Source: Paramecium tetraurelia (Eukaryota; Ciliophora; Oligohymenophorea; Peniculida; Parameciidae). Taken from it: 64,000 nt of DNA. The notes beneath the pieces are model-generated. The model made no database searches. It was not told the origin of the DNA and was given only the letters and a program-made list of their open reading frames with translations. This document shows, piece after piece, positions 1 through 11,766 of the stretch. The stretch spans positions 125,740-189,739 of the forward strand of contig NW_001799288.1 in the NCBI RefSeq assembly GCF_000165425.1, given 5' to 3'. The first letter of the stretch is position 1, and the number at the start of each line of letters is the position of its first letter. The position numbers and the translations under genes are program-made.

Positions 1-1
1 A

Positions 2-3000
2 TCTTCTTCAGCATTTATTTAAAACATTATTGTGTAAGATAGTAAGTTTTCGAATTCCAAAATCATCCACAAAATCAAATCTCTCATATCCTCTGCTAAG
101 GAGGAATATCTTATAGAAAATCTCTAAATATTCGATTGCTATTATTAGGAACTCAACATTGTATTAATGCCTTAATACAGTATTGAAGATATTAAAGTAA
201 CATTAAGATCTATTTAAACTTAAAGCCTTCATTCCCTTAATTATTATTTGAACATGGACTATCCATTGTTTCAATTTTAAGTAGCTCAAATAATAATTGA
301 AGATATTAAATTGATACGATAACCTGGATCTAAAGATTTTATCATTAAGGGTTGCGAGTATGTTTCCATCTCAGATGTCTAAATACTATCCAATTTAGTT
401 CAGATTTCATCTGATTCAAGCGAATTAATACAATAAACTTTAAATACTATATTTATCGTTGAGGCATAGTAATTGAAATTAGAAAACATTCATGTGTAAA
501 ATCAATTAAGTGTTAATGTCATTTTTTTTTATTTTAATCTAATTAAATTACAAGATTCATAAGATTGCTATTTAAGAATCTAAAATATACAACTTGATAA
601 TATTCAATTAATTAAACAGCAGTTTTCAGAAATATCAACAATATTTTATATTACAAGTTTGATTGCTTAAAATATATCAATTTCGGAATCTTAATTTAAT
701 GGTATATTCCTTAATGAATTTGTTTAAGATACTAAAATATCATCTGCAGCAATTGCTGTTATTGTTTCAGAACAGAGTAACATAAAATTGGAAAATAATT
801 TAATAAATGATGTTGTTGTTCTGAATTCAAGTAATTCCATCTTCTTAATTTAAACTTAGTATACTATCTTAGAAAACATTACTAGTGTTAATGTAAATCA
901 TTTTTAATCTTACATCAATAAATATAAATAGAAATTATTAATGCAATTTGATTTGATAAACGCTCATTTCCTAATAAATTCATATGGAGGATTATATAAT
1001 TTCTTAACCTAAAACCTAATAATATTTTCTTGTCATTTTGAAAATAGTGTAGGATTATGGGGAGGAGTCTTAAGCATCACAACTAAGTTTTTTGGATTAA
1101 TTGATATCTAATAAACAATTTTCATTAACATGTCCACTAATGTTCATAAAAGTCAAGAGGGAAGAGGGGGTAGCATTTTCATTAATTCAGAAAATTCATA
1201 CCTAAATTTAACTATTAAAAATACTTAATTTTTAAATTCAACAAGCGGCTTAGAAGGGGGTGTAATGTATATCAAACCTTCTCAATATTAGTGTTATTTG
1301 AAATTATAAAATGTTACCTTTAAAGACGTTTTTGCTGTTCATTACTCAGCTATATTTTTTTAAATAATTGAATCTAATTTTGATTAAATCTCCTCTATTG
1401 AATTATTCAATATTGAAATAGAAAATTAATTGTTACAATTTATTTCATTTTTAAAAGCCTATTCGATAGATCTAACTGATTCAAAAATAAATGAATAATC
1501 TGCCTTGTTTTCTCTTAGGAATTTGTATAATATTATGTATTATTTAAAGCTAAATTTACTTGAATGGTCTAAAAGTTACCGGATTTTTCATTTAACCTAT
1601 TCTTTACATAACTTATGTAAAATGCCTATTTATGGATAAACTAATTCTATATAATATAACATCATTGTACAGTCCTCTAATCTATATTGAAAATATGCCA
1701 TGTAATTATTAAATTTTATGATTTTAGAACACAAATCTGCACTCTTAATAAAATCAACCCTTATTACTTCCTTTAATGAACTTGATTAAAGTTTGATAAA
1801 AAAATATTCTTAAATTGAAAATATCAACTTGTCTAACCTAAATTTTGAATCCTTATTAGAAATAGTTCTTAATACCAACCTTACTTCAGCTTAAGTAGTT
1901 TCACTCAATATGCAGAATAATAATTGCAAAACTTGTTAATCTGGATTAGTTAATATTAACAATAAATAAGTAATCAAGAAGGTTAGATTGATAAATTTGT
2001 ACTTCTTTTAAAATTCATGTGGTTTAGGATCTTGTTTATTCTTAAATTCTTTAATTAGTGAAATTTTTCACTTTTTGTCTTAATCTATATTTTGCTATAA
2101 TTCTGCTCAAACTGGAGGTGCAATTTAATTAACCAACTTTAGATTGAAAATTCACTAAACATTCTTTTTATCAAATGTGGCTTTTGGTTCTGGAGGTGCT
2201 ATCTATTATTAAACTTCAAATTAGTCGCAATTACTATAATTTAAGTATGTAAGCTTTGTAAACAATCAAGCCTAAATAGGAGGGGCTATTTATGATAAAA
2301 ATAAATATAGTTTGGATTCCGTATCTTTCTAATTAATTAATAATAAAGCACATTATTTTGCCAATAATTTAGCCACAGAACCGACCCAACTCTCACTCCT
2401 AATCAATAATAAACCTACAAACAAAAAAAGTATAATGGTTGAAAATAAAACCATTTAGATTATTAGTTATTTAAATGATTCTAAACTAACAAAATTTATA
2501 TATATGCCTAGCGGAGTTTCCTTAAACAGCTATTAAAAGTTTAATATGAAAACTAGTGCTTATTCTATGTTAAATTACAATTACACTCTTCAAGCTGTAA
2601 ATTGTTTCAATGAATAAATTTATGATCTAAAACAGACTTAGTGCTAATTAAAGATCAATTAAATACAGAAAAATAAATCATAAGAAATAAGTAGAAACTC
2701 TGAGATTAAAGAGCTGATATTTGATGAAGAGGAATAGAGCTATGATCTAAAAGATCAGGTATTTACTTTAGATCCATATCAAAATGATAGTTACTATCTA
2801 TAAATTGACACTTCCTGCAATTCTTTTTCAACTAAAGATTATTATCTAAGATTCTTTGTAAAAACTTACCATTGTTAAATTGGAGAATATTTTGAAAACA
2901 ATAAATGCTTAAAATGTGATAGCTTATAAGGATATTATTCAGTTGAACTTAAAAGTACTTAATGTAATAGAATGAACATTTAAATGATAAAAAGCACTAC

Positions 3001-4671
3001 TGGAGCAATGATAGAACTATAACCTGGCTATTGGCGACCCTTCTTTAAATCAAATAAAATTGAGTAATGCAAAAAATATCCAAACCGATGTCTCGGAGGA
3101 TGGGATGTATCAGATAACTCATGTTTTATTGGATCATTTGGAGCATTATGTGAAGAATGCGACTTATTTAATCTCAGAGGACAAGGATCTTATCTTAACA
3201 ATAAAGAAAGCGTCTGCCAGTCATGTGGTAAATTTAGTGTTTAGTTAATATTCATGGTTTTAGAGTCTATATGGATTATTCTATTAATAATTCTGACTGT
3301 CAGAAGTAATAACCTTTCAAACAAATAGTTATTTAAGCTTAAATGCATATATCGCCACTATCAAACTATCTATAAGCAAATGATGGATTAAACAAGCACT
3401 CTTATTAAAATGGCTAATAACAATTTTTAAATATTGTCACTAATTAGCACATTATAAATCAGCATTTTCTCGAGTCTGTCAAACTTTGTAATATTTTTAG
3501 GAGATTCTACTTATATTATAACATATTAACTTGATTGCTCTATTCCCTCAATTGCAACAATACAATACGAATATGCTCACTTTATAATAGTTTTACTTTT
3601 ACCATTATTTCATTTTGGCAGTTGTTGTTTCGTATTTCTAATCTTTCTTGTTAAAAAATATGTGACATTTTCAAAATCATATATATACTCTTCTATTATT
3701 TATATATACTGTTTAAATTTACAAAACATTATGAAATGGTAATCTATATTAATATTATTGATGTTAGGGGCGTATCCTTAATCACTAAACGACAATTATC
3801 TGGGATTGATTGGATCTAAGCTAATGTTGCTAGTAGATATGACACGGAAACACATAGTCTTTGGTCAAAAAGATTCATATATCCAATTTTGATTCTATTA
3901 GGAGTCTTAATTCCAGCCTTCCTTTTTGTTTAAATGAAAAAAATAAGAAAATCTTTGGATGATAGGAATTCAATTTAGAAGTTCTCATTTTTGTATAATG
4001 AATACACTGATAAGTCTTATTATTGGGAAATCATCAAGATGTTACAAAAGATATCAATAATTTTAATCGTAAATTATTTTGAATAATCAATATTAATAAA
4101 GGGAATTTTTATGTTTCTTATAGTTTTAATTTACTATAAACTTTGCTTAGAAATTCAACCCTATAAATTATAATCCATAAGTTAGATTGATTGTAAGATT
4201 TCGTTTTTATTATCAATCACTCTTATTTGCAGTGTTTTACTATATGTGATCTAATAGGAAGACCTATTTTATTTGAGTTATGCAACACAAATTATAATAG
4301 TGTTCCTGATATACAAATAAGCAGAATTTCTTTTGAGGAGGATTTTGATAGTATATGTTTAAAGACTCAACCTACAATTAGATAAGCTAAGGCAGGAAAT
4401 TCTCTTCAGATTTCCAAGAATATATATTTAATATGTGTGTCTGAGACCATACTTAATGTTAAGAAAGGAATAGCAAGAGAGAATTTAATTGAGATTCAAA
4501 AAGATTCGATAATATATAAAAACTTAATAGAGATACGTCAAGGAGAAAAACATCTATTTTAGCCATACTTAGAGAGAATCAAGTTTGATTGGATCTTACC
4601 CTCCAACTTATAATTCGAGTCGCCGTCTTTACACTGGAGAGAATGGGCAAATATTAAAATCAAGTGAATGA
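2..4671 (+). CDS. Large membrane protein with beta-helix-like ectodomain and multi-pass C-terminus (5' partial)
   Basis: The gene enters the window already open and ends at TGA 4669-4671; about 1,529 residues are visible. Removing three introns (1525-1549, 1702-1727, 3739-3767; 25, 26 and 29 nt) gives a length divisible by three and skips the in-frame TGA at 1688. The first ~900 residues are Asn/Ile/Ser-rich short repeats with recurrent 'GGA(I/V)' turns (e.g. TGGAIQ, SGGAIYY), like the beta-helix (pectin-lyase-like) ectodomains of ciliate surface proteins. A short Cys-rich stretch with CxxC pairs (ICESCG-like, CQSCG) follows around 2870-3230. Then come several hydrophobic segments (3240-4330) with the motif GIDWIQANV, and a charged tail. 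Probably a plasma-membrane protein of unknown function. The first two introns are less certain because one ends in AAG. Confidence 0.7.
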
Positions 4672-4803
4672 AATATTTTTTTTTTGGGCTATTTGGATTA
4701 TAAATAAATTAGATTATAAAAAAATCATTATTTACAATTAAGTATGAATATCGCAAATTAATTAATTATAATTATAATCGTAATAAATAAATAAATAACG
4801 ATT

Positions 4804-5742
4804 TCATTAAAAATCTAATATCGTCTTTGCTACACATGGTCTCTTTATTCTTGATTGATGTATTGCAACTCTTTATGGTAAGGTGAGCGCTTATAATTAA
4901 AAATATGTTAAGAAATTTCTCTCCAAATTGTCAACATTTAATTACCTTCTATCACAAGAATATATATAATAAATATATTGATTGGATATCTTTTATGAAG
5001 AATCTGATTAAATGAAATTTTTTATTATTATTCGGGAGCCGAAAATTCCTCCTTGAAAATTTATTAAATTGGAAATAAAAGAAATTCCCTCTCTTACTTT
5101 AATAATTTAGGAAATGTCCCAACATGCAGGTAGTAAATCTTCCTTCGATATATAGTCTTCTAAAATTTCTTCATTTATGCCCATCATTCTTAAGAATTCA
5201 TAATTCATTTTTTTCTTAATTCCGATCAACTTCCCATCAACGAAGAGAAGATTCAGACGTTCATAGGGCTTATCAATATTTTTTTCTAATTAGATTCTTG
5301 CATTTTCAGTTATTGCTTCACATGGTAATCGGCTATAAAAATTCATCATTTCATCATCTTCTAAATTATGTCTTCCTTAAAATCCAGTATTTTGACTAAA
5401 AAATGATAAAGTATATTCAACGAATTCTTTATCATATTTCCCTTCTAAAATTTTACCTTTCATTAAAAATTTGTCGATAAATAATGCTCCTAATGGTCGA
5501 CTTGTATATCCATTTCTTTTTTATGATTACTCGACTCTATATGAACATGTAACTTAGTATCTCTAATTCCCTTGCTCTGCTTGATTAGGTCGAGCTAAAT
5601 ATAAAGAATGGTGATTACATCTACTTGGTTTTACAAACTAAGTTTTCTATTTGGTTATGGGCTTATGCAAAATTTAAGAAGACTTTTTCTTCTAAAGCCT
5701 GTTTCTACTGGAAGAAGAAACCAAGGAATGAATTGAAGTCAT
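4804..5742 (-). CDS. Hypothetical protein, single exon
   Basis: A single open frame of 312 residues in the ciliate code, from ATG at 5742 to TGA at 4806-4804. The N-terminal ~60 residues are Ser/Gln/Lys-rich and look disordered. The middle contains aromatic and charged blocks such as GYTSRPLGALFIDKF and YERLNLLFVDGKLIGIKKK, which look like a compact alpha/beta fold. No transmembrane segment, signal peptide, zinc motif or coiled coil is evident, and I do not recognise the family. The start is the first ATG after an upstream in-frame TGA. It faces the preceding plus-strand gene across about 130 bp and has a long AT-rich region upstream. Confidence 0.65.
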
Positions 5743-6423
5743 AAGATGCAAATATTAAAAGGAATGATAAATACTTAAAACTGGCAATTATGAATGCCCT
5801 TTTAAAAGTCATAATTAATTACAACTTAATAGTAATTAGCTAAAGACAAGATTTGTAATTAATGTATTATGCAAATGATAAATTTTATAAATACATACTT
5901 AATAATCGATATTATAATTTATGATCACCGAAACTATCATACTTTATAATTTTATTTGTGGCTCACTTCAAATATTAACATTATTCCTTTTCTCCAAAAA
6001 CATTCTCCCTTTAATCTAATTTAAAAATATTTGGTAAATATTTTATGTTAGCTTTTCCAAATATATTATTTAAATAATTAATTCATTTATTCCAATATGT
6101 CAAAATACCTATTAGTTTCTTCACCAAAATATTGGGAGTTTATCCCATAAGTTCATACACAATTCAAATGTATTTGAAACTTGCCACCTTACTTAAAGGT
6201 TTGATTTTTTATTTTTTATTAATAAATATTAAAAATTTAATTTATAGCATTTTATTAAAGTTAATATCTATAATCTATAATCTGCTATATAACTCTCCAT
6301 CAATTTTAATTAATTAATATATTTTTCTTTACCAATTCCAGCAACCTTCATTTTTCATCAACTAAATAGAAATGATGTAAATTTAAAAATATAAAATACA
6401 CTAAATTATAACAAATTGTAAAA
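5743..6423. other. AT-rich gap without a recognised gene
   Basis: About 680 bp of very AT-rich DNA between the start of the 4804-5742 gene and the downstream end of the 6424-6735 ORF. Only short open stretches are present (for example one of about 60 codons at 6132 on the plus strand, made almost entirely of Ile, Leu, Asn and Tyr from AT-rich codons). I see no convincing coding signal, tRNA or repeat. It presumably holds 5' regulatory sequence for the minus-strand gene ending upstream. Confidence 0.5.
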
Positions 6424-6735
6424 TCAATGTTGTTTCCAAGCTTAATACTACTTTTAAATTCTATGTAAAATTTCTATCTCCTCAATTCTTTTCCTGTCTT
6501 CGTAGTATTTTTGAAAATTTATTTGAATACAGCAATCCATTTACGGCTTCTTTACTATATTTCTAAAACATAAGAATATTATGAGATCATAGACAAATAT
6601 GGTATCAATTTTCTTTTCTATTGAATAGGTTTGGTGTTTTATTAATAGGGTTTTTAAGTCTCTAAAATCTATTAATATATGGGTTCCAATTACTTGAGCC
6701 CAAAATGAAAACACTAATTCTTTAAAATTTATCAT
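6424..6735 (-). CDS. Small hypothetical ORF just downstream of the kinase
   Basis: ATG at 6735, two canonical introns (6669-6693, 25 nt; 6563-6594, 32 nt) and TGA at 6426-6424 give about 84 residues rich in Lys, Gln and Ile, ending with the charged helical stretch RKRIEEIEILHRIQKQYQ. The start lies only 22 bp beyond the stop of the upstream kinase gene on the same strand. In addition, the frame of this ORF is open through the end of the kinase coding sequence, with residues such as ENEYFDYWQQ before the ATG. It may therefore be the true C-terminal part of the kinase, separated by a frameshift, rather than an independent gene. No family is recognised. Confidence 0.4.
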
Positions 6736-6757
6736 TTATTGCCAATAATCAAAGTAT

Positions 6758-8237
6758 TCATTTTCCTCTAATACTACTATCCTTATAAGCATCTCCTCTT
6801 TCTATTATAGAGAACTTTTCTAATTGAAATTAAGCATCATATAATTGCTCTTTCCATTTTATGAATTCCTTTCTAGAAATATCGAAATCTCTTTAAGTGC
6901 TCTATCTAATTTTCTACAAATCATTTTAGTGATATTCAGAAGTCATCAATTCAAGCCAATCTTGAGGATCAATCTCTATGATTCCTGATTCGTTGCAATC
7001 AAACAGCAGCATCTAGTTTAAGGATGAAAACACACAATAAATTCGTTTGTAAAGTAAAAACATCGACTTAATATACAAATCTTCTGGTATTAAGTTCGCT
7101 TAATCAATTTTTTTTTAACTTTCCAATTCTTTGGCTACTTACAAGTAATAATATCCAATGGATTTTTCGAATTCTAAGTGATCTTTTGCTTTTCTGGCTC
7201 TATTCAATATATTTTAATGAGCCAAATAATTTCTATAAATAACATTTAGATTTACAATGTTTGTCTTCTTCCATACTCTTACATTTCATCTTATTCCTTA
7301 TCCGATAAACTTATACTTGCACTTTAGAGTAAAAAATTATTTAAAGTCAAATCTTCGACTGAATCTTATGTTGATAGTGTATACATAGGATCCTATTCAA
7401 TTTTGATCGCTTTATGATTAAAGAAGTCCTACCATGAAATCCTATTATTTTCATCAATAACCAGCATCCGCTTTAAAAGATCTTTAGTTGGTTCAGATAA
7501 TGTACATCCTTCAGGAATGAGATTGTCAACTAGCGATTAATGTATAATATACTTTTTTATTGAATTTTCTTTAATAATTTTAATGGGTTGACTTCTTCCC
7601 ATGGATACTCTCTAAATAACATAAAGTAGAAAGTAACACCCAAAGACCACATATCACTTAAACTATTATAGGATTCTTATTTTATTATTTGTGGAGACAT
7701 GAAAACTGGTGTACCACTAAAAGTCTGAAATTTTCCACTCTAATTTGATTGATCCATCACTTTAGCTAATCCGAAGTCTGCAACCTTGACTTACCCATTA
7801 TGTAACAATAAGTTTTATGGTTTTATATCTCTATGAATAATCTTTTTGCTAACTAAATATTTGAATGCAGAAGCTATTTATCTAAAGAACACAACCACAT
7901 CTTCTTCCGAGAGATTATGATTCAAGATAAAATCTTCAAGAGCCCCTTGATTACAGTATTCTGTAACCAAATACATATACTCTTCATTCTTTTTTGCATC
8001 AATAAAGCCTACAATGTTTAAGTGATTTATTTTTCTTAACACATTGATTTCTTGTAATAGTGACACTGTTACTTCTGGAGATGCTTTGACAGGTATTTCT
8101 TTAATGGCTAAGAATACTTTTTCATCACCAGTTCCTTTAGCGTAAAACCCCAAGTAAACAGTACCACAACTTCCTTTGCCCAACTATTTCTAGGTGTCTA
8201 TCATATATTTATCAATCTAAATGTAGCGAGATTTCAT
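6758..8237 (-). CDS. ULK/ATG1-like serine/threonine protein kinase
   Basis: 477 residues after removal of two 23-nt introns (7530-7552 and 7233-7255). Kinase subdomains appear in order: glycine loop GKGSCGTVYLG (residues ~20-30), catalytic Lys in LAIKEIPV, catalytic loop HRDIKPQNLLL, DFG in VADFGLAK, an APE-like MSPQ, and DMWSLGVTFYFML. HRD-KPQN and the overall spacing resemble the ULK/ATG1 and related ciliate kinases. The C-terminal ~200 residues are helical and charged, with a possible degenerate EF-hand-like block (DCNESGIIEIDPQDWLE). ATG at 8237 was chosen because it supplies the strand before the glycine loop; ATG 8204 is an alternative. The role would be phosphorylation of autophagy or ciliary targets; the substrate is unknown. 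The C-terminus may be frameshifted relative to the 6424-6735 ORF. Confidence 0.85.
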
Positions 8238-8544
8238 TATAATATATTATTATTATATTGATAACAAAAATATAAAACACATATTTCTTAATAATTATAT
8301 TAGTCATATTTCCTTTTTTGCATATACATATAATTATAATTATGTAGTTGAGCAGAATCAAGGATAAATATTTAATATCCAAACAAGAAGCACTTAACAA
8401 GGTACAATTCCAACAAAAGTATTAAGCATTCTCTTGAAAAAAACTAAAAAATTGAAGATGTTTAAAATGTTATATGGCAAACACAAAAACAGTCAAATAA
8501 TAATTAAATTATCTACATTATGAATTTATAAACACATAAATTAA

Positions 8545-11053
8545 TCATTCAAAAATAAAATCATCTTAATTTTTACTTATATCTTAAATCATTAAATTGA
8601 GAATGTCAAGATTGTATCCAGCAATTTTCTTCTCTTTCTTAAAATAGATTTGTAATTAAGTTCTGATATTTATCACTTTCATCATAATTTCATGTGAATT
8701 GAATCCAAATCCATCAACCTTATTAAAGATATAAGTTATTAACTTATTAATGATGATGGGATACTATTTTAATGCTAAATCTTAATTCATTTCGTCTATC
8801 AAAGTTACCAAATGTTGATGATGCAAAAATTTCATAAGGGAACTCAAGTCTGAATTTTAGAGATTATCAAATAAATACTCAGTGACATTTTTATTATAAA
8901 ATAGATCTTCATTTGGAACCTCACCTTAATCAATAGTTTCTCTATACTGTTTAATCTTTTCCAGAATGTCCATTAATTATTCAGTTTCTAATAGTTTTTA
9001 TTATCCAATCTACACTAAAGTTAAATCTTTTTTGACTTAATCTAAGCCTTAATCAAATCCAGTTTATTATTTATTCTTATTTTATAATTCTTACATCAAA
9101 GTTTCTTGCAATCTCTTTTCCTCCTCTTCCGAAACAAAAATTTATTCTTTGGTTTGAACATATTTTCTAATGACTCCATTTTTTGTTGCTGAATAAAACA
9201 AATCTCCAATACACCCAACAGCCATTGATTATACTCCAGCTAATGCTTCATTAAATTGCAATATTAATTAATATGTATCTCCATCCCAATATTTAATGAT
9301 ATTGTCTTTGCATCCACTAAAGAAATAGTGAGTTTCATTTACTGTTTTTATTTAAATAACTTCTGCTGTATGAGCTTTAAGGGTTTTCTTACAATTTCCA
9401 AAATCAGTTGCCCATAATTTAATGCTCTTATCTGCACCTGCTGAAATTACTATTGTATCATCTGAAGTATAAGCAAAAGTTAAAACGGGTAATGAATGCC
9501 CATATAATTCAAGATACAATTTATGAGAGTCACAGTAATAGATTGATACAATATTATTCATTTGGGCAAATGCATAGTAATTTCCATCATATGAAAATTA
9601 AGCACTTCTAATATTTTCCTTTAAATAGATTGTATTAACCACTTAGAATTCCAAGCATTTTTAAGTTTTATTAAAAAATAACTCGACAAAATTCACTTTC
9701 TTATCTATTTCAGTTGTCATTATTACTAAACCATTAAATGCCTTACAATTCTCATGGCATTCAATACTGTTAATATTTGAATTATGAATTTTCTATTCAA
9801 AAACAATTTCATTTTGATTCATATCAACCAAATATAAGGTTCCTTATTCATCCCCTACCATAAAATATTTATTTTTTGGCAAAATGCATAAAGAAGTTAA
9901 ATTACTTGTATTAGTGAGACAGTTGACCTACTAAGCCGTTTCGTTATCAAATTAATAACATTTGTTTGATGCGATTACTACCAATTTGTGATCATTTTAA
10001 GTTAATTTAATTTATTTGACCTGACCTGTAATCTATTAAATTGCTACATTATTATTTTCATCCACATTATCATTATTTAATTCTTTGATTACTATTTAAT
10101 TGTCAGATGTGAATATATAGATTTTCAATAGGTTTTTAAATACCATTGCTTAAAAATATACAATCTTATTCAATTAAGATATGACAGTGCTATAAATTAG
10201 GGATTGACTAAAGTTTTCAGCTTTTTGTAGCTTCTTTCCTTATTTTGACTTATAAACTTCAATTTTCTTTTCATTATCTAAAATATTGAAAAAACTTACT
10301 TAAAATCAACAATTTTTATTAAACGAATTGGCATTGGACTGCTCTAATAAAGGATTATCTTTTAATAATTCCATCATTATCAATCTGACACTTGCCTGAA
10401 ATCAATTAACATGATTTAATAAGAACTTCATCAGAATTGGTGCAGATAAGCAAATAATTTTCGTAGACACATAAACATGTGACTTCACTATGCATACTTG
10501 ATAGAGTGGCTATAGAACATTCTAGATTCAAATCCCATATTTTGACGAGTCCATCTTTACTACCTGATACAATGAATTATTAGGTTATAGCAAGACTTTA
10601 ATCTTCAAGGCTAATGATATCCAAGGCAGTTATTTAATTTGAATGTCCTATCAATCTAAATTACAATTATTAATCTGCTAGATCCCAAACAATAATAGAA
10701 GTGTCACAACTTCCACTTATTAAAACTGCCTCACTCAAAAATACCAATTAGGTTATTTCACTCTGATGGTTAAAAAATCTGCATTAAACTTCATTATCAA
10801 TCAGATTATATATTATTATTTCACCATCATGATATCCTATTGCCAAAGTGTTGTCTTTTATAGCAATTTTTGTAATTTTTATGTTCTTACCTTCAATTAC
10901 TATTTATTAAATAATCTCTTGTGTCTTTATATTTAGCAAAAGCAAATATTAATCTACTATTGTATATGCGATATCGTTTATTATTACTCCTCCATTGTTG
11001 CCAATACTACCAAAAAGAGTCTCAAATTTATATCCAAAATAGGCTTTTACCAT
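8545..11053 (-). CDS. UTP12/WDR3-like WD40 protein (small-subunit processome)
   Basis: 828 residues with one 22-nt intron (10278-10299). The N-terminus MVKAYFGYKFETLFGSIG matches the start typical of Dip2/Utp12 (WDR3), followed by a string of WD40 units (e.g. GSCDTSIIVWDL, GSKDGLVKIWDL, SAGADKSIKLWATD, SGCKDNIIKYWDGD) that would form two propellers. The last ~110 residues are helical, with FNKVDGFGFNSHEIMMK, consistent with the C-terminal Utp12 domain. In the known family this protein is part of the UTP-B complex, which binds U3 snoRNP and the 5' ETS of pre-rRNA in the nucleolus. Length is close to the usual ~900 residues. Family assignment rests on the N-terminus plus architecture; other double-propeller proteins are possible but less likely. 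Confidence 0.8.
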
Positions 11054-11309
11054 AAATAATTAATTAATTATTTTTAATGAAATTCAGAGAAATACTAAAT
11101 AATACTTAAAAAAGCTAAATAAATCATCAGCTTCAATTAATGTGATATTTAAGAATTATTTTATATGAATTAATTAGAGATTTATTTAGATTCTAAATAA
11201 TTTTGAGGAAATAGATAGGTGAGGATAAGAAGTTAATATGCAAAAGGAGTTAGTTAAGTATTTCAATTGAAATATTTAATTATTATTAATATAATTTTTA
11301 TTAATTAAT

Positions 11310-11564
11310 ATGGTATTGGCTAAGGTAGCATTAGGAACAGCAGGTGCAGTGACTGTTGGATATTTACTTGTTCCACCTTTCAATAGAAAGTTGGAAAGAA
11401 ACGTTCTCAGACCAATTAGAAATTATAGAAGACACTTACAGTAAGAGGATTCATTTAAAACAGAAGTAAAATTTGTCATGTAATTTTCTTAGGAAGAATT
11501 CTATTAATTTTTAGGAAGCGTAGCATTAGGGAGCTTGAAAATGTTTACAATCGAAAGCGATTGA
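11310..11564 (+). CDS. Small hypothetical protein with N-terminal hydrophobic segment
   Basis: 84 residues from ATG 11310 to TGA 11562-11564. The N-terminus (LAKVALGTAGAVTVGYLLV) is a glycine-rich hydrophobic segment that could be a membrane anchor or mitochondrial targeting helix, followed by the basic block NRKLERNVLRPIRNYRRHL. Positions 11466-11492 form a perfect 27-nt GTA...TAG element without a TGA in frame. The protein is either 84 residues or, if this is spliced, 75, and sequence alone cannot decide. Lies between the minus-strand UTP12-like gene and the minus-strand giant receptor gene. I do not recognise a family. Confidence 0.55.
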
Positions 11565-11766
11565 ATAATTATTACATATTAATATAAAATGAAGATAAAA
11601 TTAAGTAGCTCCATTTATTAATTTGAATAATTTTTGGAAGTTTATTCCTTGTACTATTCTTTTAATGTATTCGAATGCTGATAGATAAAATATTCGAAGA
11701 ATTGAATAGTCATATAAATTATGTAGAAAATTGAATGAATATGTGATTGATGTCAAAATTAATTAT

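Noticed and set aside
6132-6317. 61-codon plus-strand ORF
   Set aside because: Made almost only of Ile/Leu/Asn/Tyr from AT-rich codons, with no intron or motif support.
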